In this document: positions 1 to 8,205 of the stretch, one piece after another
Layout: every line of letters starts with the position of its first letter
Position numbering within the stretch: the stretch's first letter is position 1
Assembly (NCBI GenBank): GCA_002427745.1
Contig: DIYF01000187.1
Span: 1-64,000 of the forward strand
Origin: Roseivirga sp. UBA6061
Lineage (GTDB): Bacteria > Bacteroidota > Bacteroidia > Cytophagales > Cyclobacteriaceae
Length of the DNA: 64,000 nt
Direction: 5' to 3'
Translations under genes and position numbers: made by a program
The notes under the pieces: model-generated
What the model saw: only the letters and a program-made list of their open reading frames with translations
Told to the model about the DNA's origin: nothing
Database searches by the model: none

Positions 1-547
1 ACTTGTTGTGACATGTATTGATTTGAATTTAACTATCTGTTAATCAGTGTTTTATTTTTGGTAAAAAAATATTTTGCGACTTTTGGGCTGAAACAAACCC
101 TGTTCGATCAGAATTTCCTTCGGGAAGGCCAGTTTGGTTTTAGTCAGAATCACAGGCGTAAGACGAACAATTTCAGAAGCCCGGTAAGCTCCCGGGGGAT
201 ACCAGTTGAGCGGTCAACTCTCAAAGCTGATGTTGCCGAAGCACTTCAGGATTTCAGAACAGATTTAGTCAGAGATTGCCGGTTGTCCTTTTGAAAATGA
301 TCTTCCCTCAGGCAGTCGGAATAACGGCAAGAGAAAGTTGCTCAAGACTCTGTGTGAGTTTTTCAGGAGGGCTAATACCCATTCACTGGCTGTCGAATTC
401 CATAGATGATCGGGACGTATTTTCAGGTAAGACAGCTCCCGGAAACCTGAGTTTTTACATCTTGACAAAAATTAAAAGTTGTTTAATCGTTTATACAGTT
501 TTATTTGAATTGGAACTAGATGTCACGAAGCAGTTATCGAAAGCACA
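1..547. other. Region without a recognisable gene
   Basis: Only short open frames are present on both strands and none has a residue pattern I recognise. A TATTTTTG sequence at 53-60 matches the Bacteroidota -7 consensus TAnnTTTG on the plus strand, but no upstream TTTG element lies at the usual distance and no gene follows. The stretch could be a decayed gene or the 3' flank of something left of the window. I see no repeat or stable hairpin. Confidence 0.4.
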
Positions 548-1825
548 TTAGTCGATGGCATCATAAATGAGCTTATACATATCTTCCCAGAATGCATTGT
601 CATTGAAAGGGACTATCTGTGTCATGCCTACAAAAACCATTTGTTCTGCGGGGTCTATAAAGAATTTGGTATTAAAGTATCCACCCCATTCATAAGTTCC
701 GGGAGATTTGGGGCTTTTCTTGGTGGGCTTATCCTGGTAGAGTGTAAAGCCCAGAGCAAAGGAACCGTCCGTCTGATAGGGGTTCGGTTGGTAGTTGGTG
801 ATAACATCGGGCATCTGATCCCTTGTCATTTCGGCTAAGGTTTCCGGTTTCAGGAGTGGACCGCCACCCTGCACGAGGGTATTGATGAATTTGATGTAGT
901 CATGGATAGTGCCGGATAGTCCTGCCCCTCCGGCAAAGAAGTTGCGTGGCCCTTCTTTAGGGTAGCTTGCCCTGGCGGCAGCGCCTATTTCTTCCAGGGC
1001 TCTCAACTCACCCTGCACTTTGGTGTATACCGGGGCCAACCGGTCGAATTTCGTCTGAGGTAGGTAGAAATGGGTGTCCTGCATGCCAACCCTGGCAAAG
1101 ACATTTTGCTGAAAATACTGATCCAAGGACTGTCCTGATACCACCTCAACCACTCTGCCGAGTACATCCATGCTCAGACCATAGGAGAATTGTTTACCGG
1201 GTTGATGTGCCAGAGGTACTTTGGCCAGTTTGTCTATCCACTCTTCTGTGGTCCATTCGGGGTGAGAAAAACCAACGTTCATCTGATGTTTTTCATAGAC
1301 AGCCATGAGCTTGCCCGGGTTGAAGCTGCCATAGATAATACCGGAGGTATGGGTCAAGAGGTTTCTTATGGTAACGGCTTTTTCCACCGGAACAGTTGTG
1401 AAACTGGAATCTGCGGCATTGAACTGATCCAGCACTACCTGATCCTTGAAGGAGGGAATGTATTTATAAACAGGATCATCCAGATCTATATTCCCCTTTT
1501 CCACCAGTTGCATAATAGCCACACAGGTCACGGCTTTGGTCATAGAAGCCAGACGATAAATATCGCTGGATTGGTAGGCTTTTTCTGCTTTGGAAGTATG
1601 AAAGCCGAAGTTCTTCTCGTAGACGGTTCTGCCGTTTTTCACGATCATGAACGAGCCACCCGGCACTTTCTTGTCCTTGATATATTGCTGTATGTGACTG
1701 TCTATCTTGGCAAGCTTGTCTGAGGACATGCCTACACTTTCGGGGCTGGCAGTTGTAAGTCCTCCGTTCTGCGAATAGAGCAGTGTAGAGATAAAGAGGA
1801 GGCTGAAGAGGAGTTTGATTTTCAT
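548..1825 (-). CDS. Secreted beta-lactamase-fold serine hydrolase
   Basis: This 425-residue protein belongs to the class C beta-lactamase/penicillin-binding-like hydrolase family (Beta-lactamase, PF00144 type). Residues 1-19 form a signal peptide ending in YSQ. The catalytic SxxK motif is S94-M-T-K97, inside RLASMTKAVTC. A FSYGLSMDVLGRV segment near residue 218 carries the family's second motif tyrosine, and WGGYFNT near the C-terminus replaces the KTG box, as is usual in the esterase-like members. The enzyme is probably periplasmic and acts on an ester, amide or peptide bond; a true beta-lactamase role is unlikely from these motifs. It is the last gene of a possible minus-strand trio, 56 bases after the alpha/beta hydrolase. 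The substrate cannot be told. Confidence 0.88.
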   Translation of the reverse strand: MKIKLLFSLLFISTLLYSQNGGLTTASPESVGMSSDKLAKIDSHIQQYIKDKKVPGGSFMIVKNGRTVYEKNFGFHTSKAEKAYQSSDIYRLASMTKAVTCVAIMQLVEKGNIDLDDPVYKYIPSFKDQVVLDQFNAADSSFTTVPVEKAVTIRNLLTHTSGIIYGSFNPGKLMAVYEKHQMNVGFSHPEWTTEEWIDKLAKVPLAHQPGKQFSYGLSMDVLGRVVEVVSGQSLDQYFQQNVFARVGMQDTHFYLPQTKFDRLAPVYTKVQGELRALEEIGAAARASYPKEGPRNFFAGGAGLSGTIHDYIKFINTLVQGGGPLLKPETLAEMTRDQMPDVITNYQPNPYQTDGSFALGFTLYQDKPTKKSPKSPGTYEWGGYFNTKFFIDPAEQMVFVGMTQIVPFNDNAFWEDMYKLIYDAID

Positions 1826-1881
1826 GGTGATGGAATTTGTATGAAGATAGAGAATTGGAGGTTCGTATGAATTCTTCCTAA

Positions 1882-2691
1882 CTATTCTTTATAAAAATTC
1901 TGGTCAAAGAAACCGATTACCTTGTCCCAGTAGTCCTGGCCATATTGCTTGTAAGCCAGTGCATGTTCGGCACCGGTAGCATTCCAGAGTTGTGCTTCTA
2001 TGTTGGCCTGATCCCTGAATCTTTCTCCCATTTCCAGAGGGGTATAGTCGTCCGTATCAGAATAGATCAGGAGTAGTTTTTCTACACCTTTTAATTGACT
2101 GATATGGCGAATGGGTTTCAGATATTCGGCCTGCCTGGGTATAAAGAAGAAAGAAAACCGCAGAATCTTATGGGCCAGCGGGTAATGCTTCCAGAATTCA
2201 GGGAGGGTAGTAGCAGCACTTTCGAGAATCACATAGGAGAAGGGGTTTGTCTCTTTTGACAATACCGGGCATATCCACATACCTCCCAGCGACATACCAT
2301 GATATCCCAGTTTCATCCCCGGGGAGAGTGCCTGAGCCTTCAGGCCGGCCGCTTCGGCATCATGATAGAAATTAAAGCTGCCCATCTGGCTCTCACCAAA
2401 ACCGTTGAAGTCATACACCATCACATTGAAGCCCTTTGCGATCAACTGCTGTGCGTGACCATTTTTAAGGAACAGGCCTTTGGCAGCCTTTCCCATCGGG
2501 TGCCCGAGCACAATGGTGCCACGGGCATTTTGCTGTTGATGCCAGAGCAATTGAATTTCAGCACCGGTTTTACTTTTCACCCTAAATGACTGCCAGTGGT
2601 CCCGCTCACCCTCAGGCAGCGGGTTTCGCCAGGGTACCATAAAGCGACCAAAGAAGGGCTTTTTGAGCAGTCTGAATACAACCCGATTCAT
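1882..2691 (-). CDS. Alpha/beta hydrolase
   Basis: This 269-residue protein is an alpha/beta hydrolase. The nucleophile elbow is GMSLG (GxSxG), the oxyanion-side motif is the LGHPMGKAAKG region near residue 60, the acid lies in YSDTDDYTP, and the catalytic histidine is probably in GAEHALAY near residue 244. No signal peptide is obvious, so it is likely cytoplasmic or membrane-associated through its basic N-terminus. It starts 15 bases after the MDR oxidoreductase stop, so the two are probably cotranscribed. It resembles the dienelactone-hydrolase or serine-aminopeptidase-like lineages, but the substrate is not predictable. Confidence 0.8.
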   Translation of the reverse strand: MNRVVFRLLKKPFFGRFMVPWRNPLPEGERDHWQSFRVKSKTGAEIQLLWHQQQNARGTIVLGHPMGKAAKGLFLKNGHAQQLIAKGFNVMVYDFNGFGESQMGSFNFYHDAEAAGLKAQALSPGMKLGYHGMSLGGMWICPVLSKETNPFSYVILESAATTLPEFWKHYPLAHKILRFSFFFIPRQAEYLKPIRHISQLKGVEKLLLIYSDTDDYTPLEMGERFRDQANIEAQLWNATGAEHALAYKQYGQDYWDKVIGFFDQNFYKE

Positions 2692-2706
2692 GTGAGACAG
2701 AAGCTC

Positions 2707-3684
2707 TTATTTGCTCATATCCAGTAAGATCTTACCACTGCGGCCCGGTGCTTCCATGTGCTCTATGGCTTTGATGATGTCATCAATGCCATAGTAGGCA
2801 TCGACATCGGCTTTGAGTTCTTGTTTGGTCAGCATTGTCAATATCTCCGGTACGATGGTCATGCGTTGCTCTTTGGTGAGGTTGGCCATCCAGGTGCTGA
2901 GCCAGAAACCTTTTACCGTCAGGTTTTTGAATATAAGCAGACCGCTGTTGAGTGGAATAGGCTGAAGGCTTAACAGCCCATAGACAAACATCTTTCCGTT
3001 CATCTGAAGAACGTTGAGTACTTTATCGCCCAGTTCTCCACCCACGGCATCAAAAGCCGCTTTGACCATAATTCCTTCCGTAGCAGTTTTAACTGCCTTG
3101 TAGAGGTGCTCGGTCTTTTCATTGATGATGGCCTTAGCCCCCAAATCCAGCAGCTGCTGTTTTTGTTCGTCCCTTCGTACCGTACCGATCACATTAATTC
3201 CTCTCTGAGCGGCCAGCTGGATTACAAACTTGCTGAAGGCAGAGGCAGAGGCGGTAAGCAGCAGCCAGTCCCCGGCCTGGAGGTCTGCTTCCATGAGCAT
3301 ACCGTAGGCAGTAAAGGGGTTGACAAAAGCCTGACAGGCAATATCATCAGACATCACCGGAGGCTTTGGGATTACCGTTTTGGCAGGAACACAAACGTAC
3401 TCTGTCCAGGCACCCTGAGCAGTAAAGATAACTCCGGTTCCCTCAGCCATTTCGACTCCGTCTCCACAGGCATCCACGGTACCTGTGCCCTCAAAACCAC
3501 CGATCTGTGGAAGCTGCGGTCTCAATCCGTACATACCCTGGATAAACATGATGTCGGCCGGAATAATGTTGGCTTTGGTGACCTTAATCCGTACTTCGCC
3601 CGGTGCAGGTTCCGGAACAGGAAGATCTACTACTTTAATTACTTCAGTAGGGAGTCCGAGTTTTTCGAATTGAGCTGCTTTCAT
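2707..3684 (-). CDS. Zinc-independent MDR oxidoreductase (quinone/enoyl reductase-like)
   Basis: This 325-residue protein is a medium-chain dehydrogenase/reductase. The N-terminal GroES-like domain (about 1-120) contains PEPAPGEVRIKV and GGFEGTGTV. The Rossmann half carries a TASASAFSKFVIQLA segment instead of a clean GxGxxG, followed by AFDAVGGE. The structural zinc cysteines are absent, which places it with quinone oxidoreductases and MECR-type enoyl reductases rather than zinc alcohol dehydrogenases. The cofactor is probably NADPH. It leads a minus-strand group with the alpha/beta hydrolase and serine hydrolase and is divergent from the SDR gene at 3841. Confidence 0.82.
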   Translation of the reverse strand: MKAAQFEKLGLPTEVIKVVDLPVPEPAPGEVRIKVTKANIIPADIMFIQGMYGLRPQLPQIGGFEGTGTVDACGDGVEMAEGTGVIFTAQGAWTEYVCVPAKTVIPKPPVMSDDIACQAFVNPFTAYGMLMEADLQAGDWLLLTASASAFSKFVIQLAAQRGINVIGTVRRDEQKQQLLDLGAKAIINEKTEHLYKAVKTATEGIMVKAAFDAVGGELGDKVLNVLQMNGKMFVYGLLSLQPIPLNSGLLIFKNLTVKGFWLSTWMANLTKEQRMTIVPEILTMLTKQELKADVDAYYGIDDIIKAIEHMEAPGRSGKILLDMSK

Positions 3685-3840
3685 GAGTCTGGTGGTTCTG
3701 TTATCAATGGAAACTTTCTTAGGCTGTCATACTTCACTGAAGAGAATTTCCCCGGTTTTCAGCAAATTATAAAATACTCTGCATGCATAACAATTAAATT
3801 GTTTTTATCTTACAAAGAATCGATCAAAAATTAACCCCTC

Positions 3841-4608
3841 ATGCAAATAGCAGATAATTTCAGGCTCGATGGTAAGGTGGCCATTGTGACAGGAGCGAGT
3901 AAAGGAATCGGCAAATTCATTGCCATGGCACTGGCACAGCAGGGAGCCAAGGTGGTGGTTTCCAGCCGGAAGTTGGATGCGGTGTCTTCTGTAGCTGATG
4001 AGTTCAGAGCCAAAGGCTGGAATGCTATTGCTTTTCCATGTCATATGGGAGATGATGAACAAATCAAGGCGCTGGCAGAAAGCACGATAAAGAACCTGGG
4101 GGGCATTGATATCATCGTGAATAATGCTGCGGCCAACCCCGTTTTTGGTCCGGTACAGGAGGCGGGAGATGAGGCCTTCAATAAGATCATGGATGTGAAT
4201 GTAAGAGGGCCCCTGAACCTGGCCAAATATGCTTACGAGAGCATGAAGAGCCGGGGAGGCGGATCGGTAATTAACATCAGCAGTATTGAAGGGATCACTC
4301 CCGGGCAGGGGCTGGGGCTCTATTCAGTGAGTAAAGCAGCTTTAATTCAACTGACCAGAGTACTGGCCCGTGAGTGGGGGCCGGACCAGATCAGGGCCAA
4401 CGCCATTTGTCCCGGATTGGTGGAAACCAAATTCAGCGAGGCTCTTACCTCTAATGAAAAGATACTGAAGCATGTTATGATGAAACAGGCACTGCCTATG
4501 CTGGCACAGCCTGAGGACATTGCGGGACTGGCCGTGTTTTTGGCTTCAGCGGCCTCTAAATTTATTACGGGAGCCATTATCACCGCTGATGGTGGCTACA
4601 CTATTTAA
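3841..4608 (+). CDS. Short-chain dehydrogenase/reductase (SDR)
   Basis: This 255-residue classical SDR has the cofactor motif TGASKGIG at about residues 19-26, NNAA near 97, the catalytic serine in INISSIEG, and the YSVSK active-site motif (YxxxK). The C-terminus ends FITGAIITADGGYTI, typical for the family. It probably oxidises or reduces a hydroxyl/keto group of an acyl-CoA or related substrate. It begins a plus-strand cluster with acyl-CoA dehydrogenase 49 bases downstream, so a role in the same acyl-CoA pathway is likely but unproven. Confidence 0.88.
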   Translation: MQIADNFRLDGKVAIVTGASKGIGKFIAMALAQQGAKVVVSSRKLDAVSSVADEFRAKGWNAIAFPCHMGDDEQIKALAESTIKNLGGIDIIVNNAAANPVFGPVQEAGDEAFNKIMDVNVRGPLNLAKYAYESMKSRGGGSVINISSIEGITPGQGLGLYSVSKAALIQLTRVLAREWGPDQIRANAICPGLVETKFSEALTSNEKILKHVMMKQALPMLAQPEDIAGLAVFLASAASKFITGAIITADGGYTI

Positions 4609-4657
4609 CCATAACTGATACAATCCTCTCAAGACCCTTAACTTTTAACTATTCCAC

Positions 4658-5854
4658 ATGATAGAACTTTTTGCTACCGATAAACTCAGAGCGCTTTATC
4701 CGAGGGTAAAAGCCTTTGTGGAAGAGGAGTTGTACCCTGTTGAAATGCAACTGGTCCATGGACCCTGGCCGGAGGCGAAAGCGCTGTTGGATGAGAAGCG
4801 GGCAAAGGCAAAGTCTCTGGGACTGTGGACGCCTTATCTACCCGAGGATGAAGGTGGACTGGGCCTGACCATGACTGAGTTTGGTCAGCTTTCTGAGATA
4901 CTGGGTATGACGCCACTGGGCCATTATGCGCTTAACTGTCAGGCCCCGGATATCGGGAATATTGAGCTGATGCATCAGTTTGCTTCGGAGGAATTAAAGG
5001 AAAGGTATCTGCATCCGCTGATCAATGGAGAGATCAGAAGCTGCTTCTCTATGACAGAACCTGAATTTGCGGGTTCTAATCCGGTTAACCTGGGAACTAC
5101 TGCGGTACAGGAAGGTGATGAGTTTGTCATCAACGGGCATAAGTGGTTTACTACAGCTGCTGATGGGGCTGCCTTTGCTATAGTAATGGCTGTGACGGAC
5201 CCTGAGGCTGGTCCTTACAACCGGGCCAGTATGATCATTGTGCCTACGGATACACCAGGGTTCGAGCTTACCCGCAATATTCCCATTATGGGTGATGTGG
5301 GTGGTGGCTATATGAGCCATGCGGAAATTGAATATAAAGACTGTCGGGTACCGTTGAGTAATTTGATAGGTGAGCCAGGCAGTGGGTTTATGCTGGCTCA
5401 GCAGAGGCTGGGACCCGGCAGAATTCACCACTGTATGCGCTGGATCGGTATCTGTGAACGCGCTTTTGACCTTATGTGCAAACGTGCGGCTACCCGTGAG
5501 TTGCGAGATGGCAAGATGCTGGGGCATCAGCAAACGATTCAGAACTGGATTTCAGAAAGCAGAGCAGAGATTAATGCAGCCAGGTATATGGTACTGCATG
5601 CTGCTCATAAAATGGACAGGGAAGGCAGTAAAGCAGCGCGGCTGGAGATTTCCACCATTAAATTCTACGTGGCCAATGTACTGATGCAGGTGCTGGACCG
5701 AGCAGTGCAGGTACACGGGGCTTTAGGAATTACAGAAGATACCATGCTTTCTTTCTGGTACAGACATGAGCGGGGGGCAAGAATTTATGACGGACCCGAT
5801 GAGGTGCATAAGGCCAGTCTGGCAAAATCAATCCTGAAGAAGTACGGCATGTAG
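4658..5854 (+). CDS. Acyl-CoA dehydrogenase, ACAD10/11-like
   Basis: This 398-residue flavoprotein has the full acyl-CoA dehydrogenase layout: an N-terminal helical domain, the FAD-contacting FSMTEPEFAGSNP region near 130-142, HKWFTTAADGA, and a C-terminal QVHGALGITEDT block followed by RIYDGPDEVH. The RIYDGPDEVH ending is typical of the ACAD10/ACAD11 lineage rather than of standard short-chain enzymes. The neighbour at 5961 is an APH-like kinase; in ACAD10/11 the two activities are joined and act on phosphorylated 4-hydroxyacyl-CoA. That role here is an inference from the pairing. FAD is the expected cofactor and the enzyme should be cytoplasmic. Confidence 0.9.
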   Translation: MIELFATDKLRALYPRVKAFVEEELYPVEMQLVHGPWPEAKALLDEKRAKAKSLGLWTPYLPEDEGGLGLTMTEFGQLSEILGMTPLGHYALNCQAPDIGNIELMHQFASEELKERYLHPLINGEIRSCFSMTEPEFAGSNPVNLGTTAVQEGDEFVINGHKWFTTAADGAAFAIVMAVTDPEAGPYNRASMIIVPTDTPGFELTRNIPIMGDVGGGYMSHAEIEYKDCRVPLSNLIGEPGSGFMLAQQRLGPGRIHHCMRWIGICERAFDLMCKRAATRELRDGKMLGHQQTIQNWISESRAEINAARYMVLHAAHKMDREGSKAARLEISTIKFYVANVLMQVLDRAVQVHGALGITEDTMLSFWYRHERGARIYDGPDEVHKASLAKSILKKYGM

Positions 5855-5960
5855 CGTAAGGAATGATTAATGTCGAATGATCAGTCTGGAATGGAGAATA
5901 GGAAAAGTTCAGCATCTCATATTTGCCTGGTCGCCCAACTAACCAATAATAAACTAATCT

Positions 5961-7013
5961 ATGCTTGATAAGGCAACGGACATAAGAAAAGGCGAAGAAC
6001 TCGATTTGGGTTTGCTCAAGTCATATTTGAAAGACAACCTGGAAGGTTTTTCAGGTGACCTTGAAATCTCTCAATTCCCCAGCGGTTTCTCCAATCTTAC
6101 TTATCTGTTAAAGTCGGGGGAAAAGGAATATGTATTGAGGAGACCTCCCTTTGGTGCCAATATCAAAGGAGGGCACGACATGAACAGGGAGTATAGGGTG
6201 CTTTCCGCTCTTGAGGGATTTTACCCGAAGGCTCCTAAAGTAGTACTGTATACGAATGATGAGTCAGTGATGGGCGCTGAGTTCTATATAATGGAACGCG
6301 TGAGAGGAGTGATTTTAAGGGGAAGGCCTCCGAAAAATCTGACATTGACACCTGAAGTCATGAGGGCCGTTTCAGCGTCTTGTGTCAACAACCTGGCTGA
6401 TCTGCATCTGATGGATCTGGATAAGGCAGGCCTGGCCGATTTTGGTAAACCGGAAGGCTACACTGAGCGGCAGGTGACTGGTTGGGTTAAACGCTATTTT
6501 AATGCTCAGACAGATAAACTTCCGGAAATGGAACAAGTGGCTGACTGGCTCGGAAAAAATATACCTGCCCAGCAGTATGTAAGTTTTATCCATAACGACT
6601 ACAAATACGATAACCTGGTGCTCAACCCTGACAAGCTGGAAGAGATCATTGCGGTATTGGACTGGGAGATGTCTACCGTGGGTAACCCTCTAATGGATTT
6701 GGGTACTTCTTTGGCATATTGGGCTCAGGGCGATGACTCTGAAGCCTTAAAACCCTTCAGTCTTACCTGGCTGCCGGGTAACCTGAACAGGGCTGAATTT
6801 GTCGATCTGTATGCTGAAAAAACCGGATTCGATTTAAGCAATAAGGTGTTTTACTATGTTTTCGGAGCTTTCAAGATTGGTGTGATCATTCAGCAGATTT
6901 ACACCCGGTATAAGAAGGGGCTGACACAGGACCCGCGTTTTGCCAATCTGATTTATGCGGTGATGGCTTGTGGAGCCAATGCAGTCAAGGCCCTGGATCA
7001 GGACAGGATTTAA
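5961..7013 (+). CDS. APH-like phosphotransferase (ACAD10/11-type kinase)
   Basis: This 350-residue protein has the aminoglycoside phosphotransferase fold. The nucleotide loop region SGFSNLTYLL and the lysine-equivalent YVLRRPPFG lie near residues 44-70. The catalytic loop reads H211-N-D213 with N218, and the metal-binding DWE begins at D234 in LDWEMSTVGNPLMDLG. These features match the kinase half of ACAD10/11 and the bacterial LvaA-type kinases, which are known to phosphorylate 4-hydroxyacyl-CoA. An antibiotic-resistance role is unlikely given the acyl-CoA context. The gene lies between acyl-CoA dehydrogenase and 3-hydroxyacyl-CoA dehydrogenase genes on the same strand. Confidence 0.87.
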   Translation: MLDKATDIRKGEELDLGLLKSYLKDNLEGFSGDLEISQFPSGFSNLTYLLKSGEKEYVLRRPPFGANIKGGHDMNREYRVLSALEGFYPKAPKVVLYTNDESVMGAEFYIMERVRGVILRGRPPKNLTLTPEVMRAVSASCVNNLADLHLMDLDKAGLADFGKPEGYTERQVTGWVKRYFNAQTDKLPEMEQVADWLGKNIPAQQYVSFIHNDYKYDNLVLNPDKLEEIIAVLDWEMSTVGNPLMDLGTSLAYWAQGDDSEALKPFSLTWLPGNLNRAEFVDLYAEKTGFDLSNKVFYYVFGAFKIGVIIQQIYTRYKKGLTQDPRFANLIYAVMACGANAVKALDQDRI

Positions 7014-7059
7014 TACGATGATGCCAGGGGGCATTACGCTGACAGGGAGAGAACCAGAA

Positions 7060-7965
7060 ATGAGAATGGAAATGAAAATTGAAGATATTAAAAAGGTACT
7101 CGTTTTGGGTGCGGGAACACTCGGCCTGCGGGTGGGCTTACAATGTGCTATCAGTGGATTTCAGACCACTATTTATGATATCAGTGAAGAAGCACTGATG
7201 AAGGCAAAAGGAGTGCATCAAAGCATTGTGAAGATGCTCCTCAGGCATGAAAGGCTAACACAGGCACAAGTCGATGAGGCCCTGGCCAGATTAACCTTTA
7301 CCACCAATGCAGAGGAAGCGGCTCAGGATGTCGATTTTGTAAATGAATCTGTTACTGAGAACCTGGAACTGAAAAGAAAAGTCTGGGCACAGTTCGGAGC
7401 ACTTTGCCCTGCCAAAACCCTTTTTACTTCTAATACTTCTTACCTTTTGCCTTCACAAATCGCGGATGCCACAGGACGACCGGAACGTTTTTGCAACTAT
7501 CATTTTCATGATGTTTTCTATGCCAATGTAGTGGATGTGATGCCGCATGCGGGAACTGAAAGCTGGGTGAATGATCTGCTGATGGAGCTGGGGCCGGTAC
7601 TCTGGCAGACTCCCGTGTTTGTGAAAAAAGAGAACCCCGGTTACGTTTTCAATTTTATGCTCATGGCCCTGATTGGTGCTGCCGGAGCACTCAAGACCGG
7701 AGATGTGGCCTCTATAGAGGACATAGACCGTAGCTGGATGGGCAATTTCAAAATGGACATGGGACCTTTTGGCATTCTCGATACAGTCGGTCTTGATACG
7801 GCCTGGCACATTACCAGCAGCCAAAGCGATAAAAGAAGCCAGGCCTTTGCAGCCTTACTCAAAACCTACCTCGATGCGGGTAAGTTGGGGGTAAAAACAG
7901 GTGAAGGCTTTTATTCCTATCCCAACCCCCGGTATAAGGAAGAGGGGTTTATTGAAGGTAAGTAG
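7060..7965 (+). CDS. 3-hydroxyacyl-CoA dehydrogenase
   Basis: The protein of about 301 residues has the NAD motif GAGTLG right after its N-terminus, ESVTENLELK, TSNTS, and the catalytic-histidine region NYHFHDVF, followed by the C-terminal dimerisation domain (KKENPGYVFNF onward). I chose the ATG at 7060, since an upstream in-frame ATG at 6970 would overlap the kinase gene by 44 bases and add residues with no homology to the fold; a purine-rich AGGGAG lies about 11 bases before 7060. Other ATGs at 7018, 7021, 7066 and 7072 are possible. It should oxidise a 3-hydroxyacyl-CoA with NAD, the logical last step shown in this cluster. It is shorter than fused FadB/FadJ proteins and lacks an enoyl-CoA hydratase domain. 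Confidence 0.87.
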   Translation: MRMEMKIEDIKKVLVLGAGTLGLRVGLQCAISGFQTTIYDISEEALMKAKGVHQSIVKMLLRHERLTQAQVDEALARLTFTTNAEEAAQDVDFVNESVTENLELKRKVWAQFGALCPAKTLFTSNTSYLLPSQIADATGRPERFCNYHFHDVFYANVVDVMPHAGTESWVNDLLMELGPVLWQTPVFVKKENPGYVFNFMLMALIGAAGALKTGDVASIEDIDRSWMGNFKMDMGPFGILDTVGLDTAWHITSSQSDKRSQAFAALLKTYLDAGKLGVKTGEGFYSYPNPRYKEEGFIEGK

Positions 7966-8108
7966 CCCGGCAGGCTTTTGCATCATTCGGCCCCTTCCAG
8001 ATACAGTGGTTGACCAGTGGTTTAAGAACAATTCATGTTTATACATGTTAGTTATTCAAGGCAAAATAGTGTAAGTACTTATGTAAGCCATCCTTTTTTT
8101 GTCGCTTC

Positions 8109-8121
8109 TGACCATTGGTCA
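8109..8121. promoter_or_regulatory. 13-bp palindrome upstream of hybrid sensor gene
   Basis: TGACCATTGGTCA is a perfect palindrome around a central base. It lies about 34 bases upstream of the predicted -33 element of the hybrid sensor gene, a position where an activator or repressor dimer could bind. No matching copy was noticed elsewhere in the window, apart from a GACC/GGTC-containing palindrome at 16478. Confidence 0.3.
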
Positions 8122-8154
8122 GTGCACAAAATTGATTGTCAGTAAGTTAGGGTG

Positions 8155-8186
8155 GTTGCTGTTGTCTGTATTTTGCGCTAGATTTG
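8155..8186 (+). promoter_or_regulatory. Candidate Bacteroidota promoter for hybrid sensor gene
   Basis: GTTG at 8155-8158, a 20-base spacer, and TAGATTTG at 8179-8186 fit the -33/-7 pattern TTTG/TAnnTTTG. Transcription would begin near 8193, leaving a 5' leader of roughly 13 bases before the ATG at 8206. Confidence 0.42.
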
Positions 8187-8205
8187 TGCCTCACCTAAGT
8201 AGAAT

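Noticed and set aside
548..1825. Beta-lactamase resistance gene
   Set aside because: The SxxK motif is present, but the KTG box is replaced by WGG, as in esterase-like family members.
3106..3834. A 242-codon open frame on the plus strand
   Set aside because: It is antisense to the MDR oxidoreductase and continues into the promoter of the SDR gene, without any domain.
4638..4649. Two TTAAC copies upstream of the acyl-CoA dehydrogenase gene as a fourth site of the GTTAA family
   Set aside because: There are only two copies, spaced 7 bases and in the opposite orientation to the next gene, so helical phasing is absent.
5961..7013. Aminoglycoside resistance gene
   Set aside because: The fold is shared, but the context with acyl-CoA enzymes and the ACAD10/11-type motifs point to a metabolic kinase.
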